Positions 33,388 through 41,831 of a stretch of 64,000 nt of DNA are shown one piece after another. The translations under genes and the position numbers were made by a program. The notes below the pieces were generated by a model. The model worked only from the letters and a program-made list of their open reading frames with translations, searched no databases and had not been told where the DNA came from. Each line of letters opens with the position of its first letter. The stretch's first letter is position 1. The DNA is from an uncultured Psychroserpens sp. (GTDB lineage: Bacteria; Bacteroidota; Bacteroidia; Flavobacteriales; Flavobacteriaceae): the NCBI RefSeq assembly GCF_947492715.1, contig NZ_CANLNS010000005.1:62001-126000 (forward strand), read 5' to 3'.

Positions 33388-34260
33388 ATGTTGCTTAGCG
33401 TAAGATTGCAGTGTTATAACCACGCGATGTATCTAGAACAAGCGTTGCAAAGCATTTGTTCTCAAAACACTAATTTCCCTTTTGAAGTTGTTATTGGAGA
33501 CGATTTTTCTACAGATGACTCTATAGCTATTATAAAAAAAACGATTGCCAAAAACACCAATAGTAATATTTCATTTTGCTTATTAGAGAGAACCCCTGGT
33601 GATGATTATTATACCCAAAGAAAAGCCAAAGGACGACTCTATAATTTTCTAGATATTGTACATCAATGTCAAGGCAAATATATTGCGCTATTAGATGGTG
33701 ACGATTTTTGGACAGACCCACTAAAACTTCAGAAACAGGTCGATTTTTTAGAAGCGAATCATGATGTAAGTATCTCTTTTCATAAAGCTGAAATGTTAAT
33801 CAATGGTAAAATTCAACCTCATAAAATCGATAAGGAATTTCTAAATACTCCTTTCGGTTATATCGAATTGTTGAAACATCATAACTTTATAATTTCGGCA
33901 AGTGTTGTCTTTAGAAAGCCAGATAACTTTATGTTGCCCGATTGGTTTTGTGATGTGCCTTTTGGTGATTTGGCGTTGTACAAATTGATTTCACAATCTG
34001 GTAAAATTATGGGGCTTAATACCTCAATGTGTGTGTATCGTGTTCATGATAAGGGCTTGTATTCTGGGATTAGTAAGATACAAACCAGACGAAGTTTTGT
34101 GGCTTTTTATAACACTATTTTTCCTTTTCTAAATACTCAAGAAAAAACGGTTGTAACTTCAAAAATTAAGGCAACTTTGTTAGAGATAGCTAAGCTAAAA
34201 TACCCTAAAAATAGAGTGTTAAGAGTTTTGTATTATTTGTATATCCGTTTAAAATTGTAA
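33388..34260 (+). CDS. family 2 glycosyltransferase
   Basis: A 290-residue GT-A enzyme. It opens with LLSVRLQCYNHAMYLEQALQ, then FEVVIGDDFSTDDS (first Asp motif). The DxD region is YIALLDGDDFWTDPLKLQKQ with the D-G-D-D-F-W-T-D-P pattern seen in SpsA-like enzymes. A C-terminal helix is basic (PKNRVLRVLYYLYIRLK). It adds one sugar to the lipid-linked chain; donor and acceptor are unknown. A fragment of a similar gene follows at 34324. Confidence 0.9.
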   Translation: MLLSVRLQCYNHAMYLEQALQSICSQNTNFPFEVVIGDDFSTDDSIAIIKKTIAKNTNSNISFCLLERTPGDDYYTQRKAKGRLYNFLDIVHQCQGKYIALLDGDDFWTDPLKLQKQVDFLEANHDVSISFHKAEMLINGKIQPHKIDKEFLNTPFGYIELLKHHNFIISASVVFRKPDNFMLPDWFCDVPFGDLALYKLISQSGKIMGLNTSMCVYRVHDKGLYSGISKIQTRRSFVAFYNTIFPFLNTQEKTVVTSKIKATLLEIAKLKYPKNRVLRVLYYLYIRLKL

Positions 34261-34323
34261 TTAAAGTCCCATTTTAAAATATAAAACTAAATTTAATTAA
34301 GTTTATATATCTATGAAATTTTG

Positions 34324-34520
34324 ATGTCAGAGCATTTAAAAGTTACTGTTTTAATGCCTGTTTATAATTGCGAAGACCATATCAAAGATGCAATAGGAAG
34401 TGTTGCCTTTAAAAGCCCCCTAAAATTAAAATGGTATGTTACAAAATGGGTCGATTAAAGTTTCCGAAGAATCAATTGTTACAAAAACTCTATTATATGT
34501 ATCTTCGCTTAAATCTGTAA
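34324..34520 (+). pseudogene. remnant of a family 2 glycosyltransferase gene
   Basis: From the ATG at 34324 the frame reads a normal GT2 N-terminus (VTVLMPVYNCEDHIKDAIGS), then diverges and stops at 34456-34458. In another frame, 34458-34520 encodes FPKNQLLQKLYYMYLRLNL, which is clearly like the C-terminus of the preceding protein (YPKNRVLRVLYYLYIRLKL), including the stop. The catalytic middle of about 250 residues is missing. So an intact gene was reduced by an internal deletion. The 266-base gap between intact genes holds only this remnant. Confidence 0.75.
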
Positions 34521-34526
34521 TACAAA

Positions 34527-35354
34527 ATGAATTCAAAGCTAAGTATTGTTATTCCCTGTTATAATATGGGAGACTTTGTTAAAGAAGCCTTAGCTTCTGT
34601 CTTGGACTATCCTAATCAAGATGATCTAGAGATCATTGTAGTTAACGACGGGTCTAATGACGATGGTCATACTAAAGCCATATTGGATTCATATTCAAAT
34701 ACAAACATCACAGTTATTCACCAAGAAAATCAAGGCTTAGGTGCCGCCAGAAATAATGGTATTAGAGCAGCCAACTCTTCTTATATTATTCCTTTAGATG
34801 CCGACAATAAATTACGTCATGGTTACATTTCTAAAGGGATTTCTATATTAGATAAGCATCAAGATATTGGCGTTGTTTATAGCGACAATAGACAATTTGG
34901 ATTATCTAATCAAGATGTTAAAGTAGGCGAGTTTGATGTGGCTAAATTACTGAAAAAAAACTATATAGATGCCTGCCTGGTTTTGCGTAAAAGCGCTTGG
35001 GAATCTGTAAATGGGTATGATGAGCAGATGCCAGTAATGGGTTATGAAGATTGGGATTTAAACATGAGATTGTTTTTTAAAGGTTGGCAGTTTAAATATA
35101 TTAACGAGATTTTATATGATTACAGAGTACGCGAAAACTCTATGCTAGTAACCTCTAATGAAAACAAATCGTTATTATTAGACTACATGTTTTCTAAACC
35201 AGAATTAGAGCAAGCAAAGTTATTAAGAGATAAAATAATGGGCTATTATAACTATAAAACCGAATTAACTAATCTTAAAAAACGAAAAGTAATCAATGCT
35301 GCGTTAAAAATAGAAAAGCCTTTAAAATCAATTTCTAAACGTTTCAAAAAATAA
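34527..35354 (+). CDS. family 2 glycosyltransferase
   Basis: A 275-residue GT-A enzyme: LSIVIPCYNMGDFVKEALAS, LEIIVVNDGSNDDGHT, GLGAARNNGIRAANSSYIIP, and the metal-binding LDADNK. YEDWDLNMRLFFKG is the conserved E-D-x-D segment with the putative catalytic base. It ends in a basic segment (KPLKSISKRFKK). A standard GT2 of the polysaccharide assembly line; it is separated from the preceding remnant by six bases and from the next gene by one. Confidence 0.9.
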   Translation: MNSKLSIVIPCYNMGDFVKEALASVLDYPNQDDLEIIVVNDGSNDDGHTKAILDSYSNTNITVIHQENQGLGAARNNGIRAANSSYIIPLDADNKLRHGYISKGISILDKHQDIGVVYSDNRQFGLSNQDVKVGEFDVAKLLKKNYIDACLVLRKSAWESVNGYDEQMPVMGYEDWDLNMRLFFKGWQFKYINEILYDYRVRENSMLVTSNENKSLLLDYMFSKPELEQAKLLRDKIMGYYNYKTELTNLKKRKVINAALKIEKPLKSISKRFKK

Positions 35355-35355
35355 G

Positions 35356-36045
35356 ATGGTTGTTGGTAATGGTTTAATGGCAAAGGCGTTTAATGATTTT
35401 AGTGACAGAGAAGACATTATTGTTTTTGCATCTGGCGTATCTAATTCTACTGAAACGAAATCTTCAGAATTTGAGCGGGAGTTTAATTTGTTGAAAAAGA
35501 CAATAACATCATTTCCTGATGCCAAGCTCATCTATTTCAGTACGTGTAGCATCGAGGACAATGCTGTTAACCAAAGACCTTATGTTCAGCATAAATTAAG
35601 GCTTGAGCAGTTTATCGCAGAACACGTAAAAAACTACCTAATTTTTAGAGTATCAAATGTTGTAGGGCATCAAGGTAATATACATACCATAATGAATTAC
35701 TTGGTTCAATCGGTTAAAAATTCTAATACAATTGAGGTTTGGCAACATGCCGAACGGAATTTAATCGATGTAGATGATGTTAAATTAATTGTTGAAGATA
35801 TCAATAGAAGTCAATTGCATAATAGTATCGTTAATGTAGCTTCACGCCACAGTATTTTGGTTGTAGATATTATTAAGGAAATAGAAGATTATTTAGGAAA
35901 AAAAGCACAATTAAGTTTTATTGATAAAGGGAATTCACTTCAAATTGATACAACGCAAATATCAACGACTCTTGATAAAATTGAGAAAGTAAACGGTTCT
36001 GGATTAGAATATATTTATAACTTGCTTAAAAAATATTATCAATGA
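35356..36045 (+). CDS. SDR-like NAD-dependent sugar-modifying protein
   Basis: A 229-residue protein starting with a nucleotide-binding motif VVGNGLMAKAF. STCSIEDNAVNQRPYVQHKL contains a Ser and a Tyr-x-x-x-Lys (YVQHK), the active-site pattern of extended SDR enzymes. FRVSNVVGHQ follows, as in RmlD/epimerase proteins. It is shorter than usual epimerases (about 300 residues). It could reduce or epimerise a nucleotide sugar. It overlaps the next gene by four bases. Confidence 0.7.
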   Translation: MVVGNGLMAKAFNDFSDREDIIVFASGVSNSTETKSSEFEREFNLLKKTITSFPDAKLIYFSTCSIEDNAVNQRPYVQHKLRLEQFIAEHVKNYLIFRVSNVVGHQGNIHTIMNYLVQSVKNSNTIEVWQHAERNLIDVDDVKLIVEDINRSQLHNSIVNVASRHSILVVDIIKEIEDYLGKKAQLSFIDKGNSLQIDTTQISTTLDKIEKVNGSGLEYIYNLLKKYYQ

Positions 36046-37139
36046 AGATAGCCATTCTTTCTCCTCAAGATTCTGATCAGGCAGAGACCTTCATTAAAAA
36101 TCACATCACACATTTACCTTTTGAAAACATTGTTATTTACGGTGGAAATTTTCCGTATTTAACAACGTCCGATCAACCTTCTGTTTGGCAACGTCGCTAT
36201 TTTAAAGTGGTAAGCACAATCAAACGTATATTTGGTAGAGGAACTGAAACGTTCAAAGCATATCATTTAAGAAAAGTATTGAAAAAGCATCACATAGATC
36301 TTGTATTTGCTGAATATCTCATAACAGGAGCCGAAGTACTTCCAGTTTGTAAAAGTCTTAATATACCTATTGTAGCGATTGGTTTAGGTTATGAAATTTC
36401 GCAATACAATATTATTAAGCAGTATTCTAAAAAATATAAGGCTCTATTTCAATATGCAAAACACATCTTAGTTGTATCTAATCACATGAAAACTAATTTA
36501 TTGGCACTAGACTGCCCAGATGATAAGATTGTCTATTCACCTGCAAGTCCGAGTGAAGACTTTTTTGAATTGGAGCCACATTTTTCAAATCGGTATGGTC
36601 TTGCCGTTGGTCGTTTTGTAGATAAAAAAGCACCGCAATTAACTATTAAAGCCTTTAGTGAGGTCTTAAAACTTATACCAGATGTTAAACTTATAATGGC
36701 TGGAGACGGACCATTATTGGAGGAATGTAAGCGGTTAGTTTCAGATTTAAATATTGCAGATTCTATTATTTTTAAAGGAAGAATAACAAGAGAGCAACAT
36801 AAAGAGTTATTGGAGGATTCATTTATGTTTGTTCAACATTCTAGGATTGCTGAAAACGGCGATAGTGAAGGAACACCTGTAGCGATTTTAGAAGCTTCGG
36901 CAGCAGGATTACCAGTTGTTTCAACGCATCATGCAGGTATCCCGAATGTGGTTAAAAATGATGAAACTGGTTTTTTGGTTGCAGAAAATGACGTGAAAGC
37001 TATGGCAGAAAAGATGATTGCGTTATTTCAAAATAAAGAATTAGCGATGCAGTTTGGAGCCGAAGGCAAAGCATATGTTAAGGAAAATTTTACACTTAAA
37101 AATCATATTGAAACCATATCTAACTGTATATTGAGCTAA
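36042..37139 (+). CDS. family 4 glycosyltransferase
   Basis: A 365-residue GT-B enzyme. The N-terminal half binds the acceptor (FAEYLITGAEVLPVCKSLNI). The C-terminal half has the donor site: FSNRYGLAVGRFVDKKAPQL, LIMAGDGPLLEECKRL, and EGTPVAILEASAAGLPVVST with the E-x7-E motif. Retaining transfer from an NDP-sugar is typical. The gene overlaps the SDR gene upstream by four bases. Confidence 0.92.
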   Translation: MKIAILSPQDSDQAETFIKNHITHLPFENIVIYGGNFPYLTTSDQPSVWQRRYFKVVSTIKRIFGRGTETFKAYHLRKVLKKHHIDLVFAEYLITGAEVLPVCKSLNIPIVAIGLGYEISQYNIIKQYSKKYKALFQYAKHILVVSNHMKTNLLALDCPDDKIVYSPASPSEDFFELEPHFSNRYGLAVGRFVDKKAPQLTIKAFSEVLKLIPDVKLIMAGDGPLLEECKRLVSDLNIADSIIFKGRITREQHKELLEDSFMFVQHSRIAENGDSEGTPVAILEASAAGLPVVSTHHAGIPNVVKNDETGFLVAENDVKAMAEKMIALFQNKELAMQFGAEGKAYVKENFTLKNHIETISNCILS

Positions 37140-37192
37140 TTATATTAAGAAAACGTATAACGATTACATTAGCTGTTAAAGAAAAACTTATT

Positions 37193-38161
37193 TTGAGCAC
37201 ATTAGTTTCTATAATCATTCCAACATACAATCGTGCACATCTCATAGAAGATACTTTAAATTCTATTGGCAGTCAATCTTATGTGAATTGGGAATGCATT
37301 GTGGTTGACGATGGTTCAACAGACCACACAGAACAACTATTAAATACATATATTGAAAAGGACCGTCGTTTTAAATTTTATAAGCGTCCAGAAACAAAGC
37401 CCAAAGGAGCTAATGCCTGTAGAAATTTCGGATTTGAGATGAGTAAGGGAGATTATATCAATTGGTTTGATAGCGATGATATCATGGAACCCAATAAGCT
37501 AGAGGTTCAAGTTGATTTACTTCAACATGACGCAGAGATTCCATACTGTATTTGTCAAACCAAATGGATTGATAAAACTTCAGGAGAGTTTTTGGGTTTA
37601 AGAGCTAAGCAGATTAGTTCTAATCGACGTTTTGAAGATTACACCTTGTACAATATATTTTGGTCTATATTGGCGCCTCTTTGGAGACGCAGTTTTATAG
37701 AAGAAAACCAATTGTCTTTTGATGAAACATTACACCAATCTCAGGAATTTGATTTTCATATTAAAGCCTTGGCAATTAATAGTAATTATAAAGCCATAGA
37801 CGATGCGCTCGTTTCTATGTTTCGTCATGAAAATAACATGTCAAATAATATTTATGCCAGTGATTCAAAAATTGAATCCAACTTAAAAGTCAAAGATAAA
37901 ATCATAAATAATTATATGCATAAACTCTCATCAAAAGGGAGATTGAAATTTTTAGAAATGCAAACCTTGATGTTTAAAGACCTTCTAAAAGAACAAAAAT
38001 TTAAGTTTGCAAAACAGATAATGTCTAAACTGTTTAAAACTATAAAATATGTTGATGTTTCAGTTATGAAAAAAATGGTATTTTGTAGTCAGATGTTATT
38101 AGCCTATGCATCGTATAGAATTTCAGGTAGAGGATACAATCTTATAAAACCCTTAACGTAG
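37193..38161 (+). CDS. family 2 glycosyltransferase
   Basis: A 322-residue GT-A enzyme with a TTG start at 37193 directly before LVSIIIPTYNRAHLIEDTLN. Further motifs are NWECIVVDDGSTDHTEQLL and the DxD segment YINWFDSDDIMEPNKLEVQV. RHENNMSNNIY lies in the C-terminal half. The 53-base gap upstream is the largest in this part of the run, but no clear promoter is seen. Confidence 0.9.
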   Translation: MSTLVSIIIPTYNRAHLIEDTLNSIGSQSYVNWECIVVDDGSTDHTEQLLNTYIEKDRRFKFYKRPETKPKGANACRNFGFEMSKGDYINWFDSDDIMEPNKLEVQVDLLQHDAEIPYCICQTKWIDKTSGEFLGLRAKQISSNRRFEDYTLYNIFWSILAPLWRRSFIEENQLSFDETLHQSQEFDFHIKALAINSNYKAIDDALVSMFRHENNMSNNIYASDSKIESNLKVKDKIINNYMHKLSSKGRLKFLEMQTLMFKDLLKEQKFKFAKQIMSKLFKTIKYVDVSVMKKMVFCSQMLLAYASYRISGRGYNLIKPLT

Positions 38162-38167
38162 TTTATT

Positions 38168-38989
38168 ATGCTAACCAAAGCACGTTTTATAAAATTAAAC
38201 AAACTTATCACACACAAACTAAATGTGTGGTACAACCATAACTTTAATACGACAGTGAGATCGCAACTTAAAGATCCTAAATGCATACCCATTATAATCA
38301 TTAGTTTTAATCAATTGCGTGACTTGAAACAGCTCGTTGATTTTTTATTAAAACATAACTATTCTAATGTTGTTATTGTAGATAATAACTCAACCTATAA
38401 GCCTTTGTTGGATTATTTTGAAATCATAAATGATAAAGTAACTGTTTGCCAGCTTGAACATAATATAGGTCATCTGTCATTTTGGAAAAGTGAGACGATT
38501 TTTAAAAAGTATAGTAGCGGTTACTATGTGGTGACAGATGCTGATATAGTGCCAGTTAATGGATGTCCAGATACGTTTATGAGTACTTTGAGAGTGCTTT
38601 TAGATGAGGCTTTTGATAGAACGAAAGTTGGTTTTTCATTAAAGCTAGATGACATTCCTGATACTAATCCTAATAAGGAAAAGATTAAACAATGGGAAGC
38701 GCAATTCTGGGACTATAAAATAAAACCAAAAGTTTTTAAGGCTGAAATTGATACTACTTTTGCCATGTATAGACCAAATTATAGCTATCAACTCAAAGAT
38801 TTTACTAAGGCTTGGCGTACAGATTTTCCTTTACAGGCAAGGCATGGAGGTTGGTATTTGGATATAAACAATCTCTCAGATGAACAAGAGTACTATATGA
38901 AAACAGCGAACGCCTCGGCATCTTGGAAAACAAATAAAGATGGTGAACTCATTAATTCGACACATAAGCCCTTATACACCAATGAGTAA
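38168..38989 (+). CDS. glycosyltransferase-like protein (GT-A fold)
   Basis: A 273-residue protein. IPIIIISFNQLRDLKQLVDF and NVVIVDNNSTYKPLLDYF are the opening of a GT-A fold; YYVVTDADIVPVNGCPDTF gives the D-A-D metal site. The arrangement (V-I-V-D-N-N-S, then HNIGHLSFW) resembles small glycosyltransferases often annotated only as hypothetical. Residues 1-35 form a basic, amphipathic extension. Its end overlaps the next gene's start by eight bases. Confidence 0.8.
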   Translation: MLTKARFIKLNKLITHKLNVWYNHNFNTTVRSQLKDPKCIPIIIISFNQLRDLKQLVDFLLKHNYSNVVIVDNNSTYKPLLDYFEIINDKVTVCQLEHNIGHLSFWKSETIFKKYSSGYYVVTDADIVPVNGCPDTFMSTLRVLLDEAFDRTKVGFSLKLDDIPDTNPNKEKIKQWEAQFWDYKIKPKVFKAEIDTTFAMYRPNYSYQLKDFTKAWRTDFPLQARHGGWYLDINNLSDEQEYYMKTANASASWKTNKDGELINSTHKPLYTNE

Positions 38990-39857
38990 TAAGTATCCAT
39001 TAGTTTCTATTTGTATACCAACTTATAATGGTGAAGCCTATATTGAGGAAGCCTTAACGTCTGCAATAGAACAAGACTATCCAAATCTTGAAATCATTGT
39101 GTCAGATGATGACTCAAAAGACAACACAGTTGCAATTGTAAAATCTTATGAGGAAAAAACCAACATTCCAATTCATATTTATAGGCACCAGCCAAAAGGT
39201 ATTGGAGCTAACTGGAATCACGCGGTTAGACAGTCTAACGGCGAATTTATTAAGTTTTTATTTCAGGATGATGCATTGAACCCACAATGTATTTCGAAAA
39301 TGATGACCTTAATGAACAACCCAAAAGTTGGATTGGTATATTGTAAACGCGATTTTATATATAAAGAATTAACGCCTAAGCTCGAGGATTTTATTAGTTA
39401 TTATGGAGAGTTACATCAGTATTGGGAAGATTTTAAAGTTACCCAAGGCGTATTGGATGGGAAGCAATATCTAAAAGATAGACAGTTTTTAAATTCACCC
39501 AAAAACAAAATTGGAGAACCTACCAATGTTCTATTAAGAACATCCTGTTTTGAAAGGGTTGGGTATTTTGATGAAGTCCTACAGCAAGTTTTGGATAGTG
39601 ACTATTGGTATAGGGTAATGCCTTATTATCATATTGGTTTTGTAAATGAATCATTGGCTCATTTTAGATTGCACGATCAACAAGCAAGCAGTGTGAATAA
39701 ACAGCGTGAAATACCCGATAAAGATTTAGTTTATAGACGTTATTATAAACACTTACTTAGATATTTACACCCAAAGAATAAATTAAAATTACTAAAATTG
39801 TATCATCCATTTTTTAAATTCTTAGTTAAGATAAAAAGAGGTTTTTATGCCAAATAA
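38982..39857 (+). CDS. family 2 glycosyltransferase
   Basis: A 291-residue GT-A enzyme starting at the ATG at 38982 (MSNKYPLVSICIPTYNG), within the end of the previous gene (ATGAGTAA overlap); the frame from 38940 has no similarity in its first 14 residues. Motifs: YPNLEIIVSDDDSKDNTVAI, GIGANWNHAVRQSNGEFIKF and the D-x-D variant FQDDALNP. DSDYWYRVMPYYHIGFVNES is the later acidic segment. Confidence 0.9.
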   Translation: MSNKYPLVSICIPTYNGEAYIEEALTSAIEQDYPNLEIIVSDDDSKDNTVAIVKSYEEKTNIPIHIYRHQPKGIGANWNHAVRQSNGEFIKFLFQDDALNPQCISKMMTLMNNPKVGLVYCKRDFIYKELTPKLEDFISYYGELHQYWEDFKVTQGVLDGKQYLKDRQFLNSPKNKIGEPTNVLLRTSCFERVGYFDEVLQQVLDSDYWYRVMPYYHIGFVNESLAHFRLHDQQASSVNKQREIPDKDLVYRRYYKHLLRYLHPKNKLKLLKLYHPFFKFLVKIKRGFYAK

Positions 39858-40761
39858 TAAACCATTGGTAACCATTATTCTTCCAGTATATAATGGCGAG
39901 AAAACAATTAGAGCAACCTTAGATAGTTTGCTCAATCAAACATATTCTCATTTTAAATTGTTAATCTGTATTGATGGTACCAATGACGCTTCAAAATCTA
40001 TTGCAGAGTCCTTCAAAGATGATAGAGTTTCAATATTTGAAAACACAACTAACTTAGGATTGGGTGATAATCTAAATAAATTACTAACCTTAATTCCAAA
40101 AGAAAGTGATCTCATTGCTATGGCAGAACAAGATGATTTCTATGTGCCACAGCGTTTAGAATGGCAAGTAAACGTCATGACTGAACATCCCAAAGTTGGA
40201 TTGGTTTCTGGGATCGTCGAATATAAGAACAATACCAGAAGCGTTATGTTTCCTGGAATTTTGGTGAAAGGGAATCAATTTCCTCAAGGTGTAGATTTGT
40301 TTAAGTATTTATACGTCCATCAACTAAAGGTTGTAAACTCATGTATGATGTTTAGGAAGTCAGTTCATGTAAATCACGAGTTGCATTTTAGAAACACATA
40401 TGGCAACTTTAACATTGACTGGGATTATATATTGAGATTTGCGTTGGTATCAAAAATCCATGGTATTCCAAAAAAATTAGTCGTAATGGATAGAGGACGT
40501 GCTAATGATTCTGTCACAAGAGATAAGGATGCTCAACATAAGGCTACAAGGCAATTGTTAGTAGATTTTAAAAAGGCGTTTCCAGATATTATTTCGAACC
40601 AACTGTATAAAGAAGCCCTTAAAGAACACAGGAAAATAGAACTAGGACATAACTCAAAACTAAAACTTTTGTTTAAAAGTGTATCTTATTCCATATTGTA
40701 TCTGGATGCTTATTTTTTGAAATATGCTTTTAGAAAAACTAAAAAATACTTGATTAAATAA
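39847..40761 (+). CDS. family 2 glycosyltransferase
   Basis: A 304-residue GT-A enzyme: LVTIILPVYNGEKTIRATLD, YSHFKLLICIDGTNDASKSI, NLGLGDNLNKLL, and the DxD-like AMAEQDDFYVPQRLEWQ. IDWDYILRFALVSK is the second acidic motif. It overlaps the previous gene by eleven bases and the next by one, so translation is tightly coupled. Confidence 0.9.
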   Translation: MPNNKPLVTIILPVYNGEKTIRATLDSLLNQTYSHFKLLICIDGTNDASKSIAESFKDDRVSIFENTTNLGLGDNLNKLLTLIPKESDLIAMAEQDDFYVPQRLEWQVNVMTEHPKVGLVSGIVEYKNNTRSVMFPGILVKGNQFPQGVDLFKYLYVHQLKVVNSCMMFRKSVHVNHELHFRNTYGNFNIDWDYILRFALVSKIHGIPKKLVVMDRGRANDSVTRDKDAQHKATRQLLVDFKKAFPDIISNQLYKEALKEHRKIELGHNSKLKLLFKSVSYSILYLDAYFLKYAFRKTKKYLIK

Positions 40762-41702
40762 TGGTACCTACAAAAATAAATAACCACTTTGTTAAACGAT
40801 CTCATTGTCCTGTTTGCACTTCGGAAAATTTAAAAATGTTGTATAGTGAAGCCTATGAAAGTGAAAATATAACAGATTATTTAGATGATTTTTACAATGC
40901 ACAAGGCGGCGTAGAGCATGAATACCTTAAAGGAACAGACTATAGTTTGTTGCAGTGTTTAAATTGTGACTTGGTGTTTCAAGAAAACATTCCAAACGAT
41001 GACCTCATGTTTAGATTGTATGAACAATGGATTGATGCAAATATTGTTTGTAAAGCACAAGAACAATACCCGCTTTGGTATCATGAAACTTATGCCAATC
41101 AGATTATAGATCTCATTACTTTTTTTAAGAGGAAACCTATAGATTTAAAGGTTTTAGACTTTGGTATGGGCTGGGGGAAATGGTGTCTCATGGCAAAGGC
41201 ATTTGGTTGTCAAGTCTATGGTTTAGAACTTTCTAAAGCAAGAATCGATTATGCTCAAAAGAATGGAATTACGGTTTTAAACGAAGCAGAGTTGGCAAAT
41301 CATAAATTTGATTTTATTAATACAGATCAGGTTTTTGAGCATGTACCTAACCCTAAGGCTACACTTGAAACACTTTTAGAAAAGTTAGCCATCAACGGAG
41401 TTATAAAAATTAGTGTTCCAAATGGCAACGGAGTTAATGAGGTACTAAAACACATGAATTGGACTGCAAAAAAAGGGAGCGCTAATTCATTAAACATGGT
41501 AGCGCCACTAGAGCATATCAATTGTTTTAAAACTCAAACAATTTTAGCCTTAGCAGAGCAGTTTAATTTATACGAGGTACAAATACCACGTTCTAAAACG
41601 TATTATAAATCTAAAAAGGATTTTATTAAAAAATCGCTTAAAATATTCACGGCAAAAAAGAAGCCTTCTACTGTGTTATTTTTTAAAAAGAGTTCAAGCT
41701 GA
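40761..41702 (+). CDS. class I SAM methyltransferase with zinc-binding N-terminus
   Basis: A 313-residue protein. Cysteine pairs CPVC (near residue 14) and CLNC (near 69) give a zinc-binding module. The methyltransferase domain has LKVLDFGMGWGKWCLMAKAF (motif I), VYGLELSKARIDYAQ, FDFINTDQVFEHVPNPKATL and GVIKISVPNG. It may methylate a sugar or sugar precursor. It is the last gene before a strong hairpin at 41746. Confidence 0.85.
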   Translation: MVPTKINNHFVKRSHCPVCTSENLKMLYSEAYESENITDYLDDFYNAQGGVEHEYLKGTDYSLLQCLNCDLVFQENIPNDDLMFRLYEQWIDANIVCKAQEQYPLWYHETYANQIIDLITFFKRKPIDLKVLDFGMGWGKWCLMAKAFGCQVYGLELSKARIDYAQKNGITVLNEAELANHKFDFINTDQVFEHVPNPKATLETLLEKLAINGVIKISVPNGNGVNEVLKHMNWTAKKGSANSLNMVAPLEHINCFKTQTILALAEQFNLYEVQIPRSKTYYKSKKDFIKKSLKIFTAKKKPSTVLFFKKSSS

Positions 41703-41745
41703 AATAGAAAAAACCCTGTAATCATTTGTCTTATTAATGGTTAGC

Positions 41746-41781
41746 ATAAAAACCTGTCGAAAATGTTAAATAGGTTTTTAT
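41746..41781 (+). terminator. strong hairpin inside the polysaccharide locus
   Basis: ATAAAAACCT (41746-41755) pairs perfectly with AGGTTTTTAT (41772-41781), a 10-bp stem with a 16-base loop. It lies in the 129-base gap between the methyltransferase and asnB-like genes, the longest true intergenic gap in the locus. No consensus promoter follows. It may act as a partial terminator or attenuator. Confidence 0.5.
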
Positions 41782-41831
41782 GTAAATGTTAAAATTTTTG
41801 AATATCTTATCCACAATTAATTCGTCTCTCT

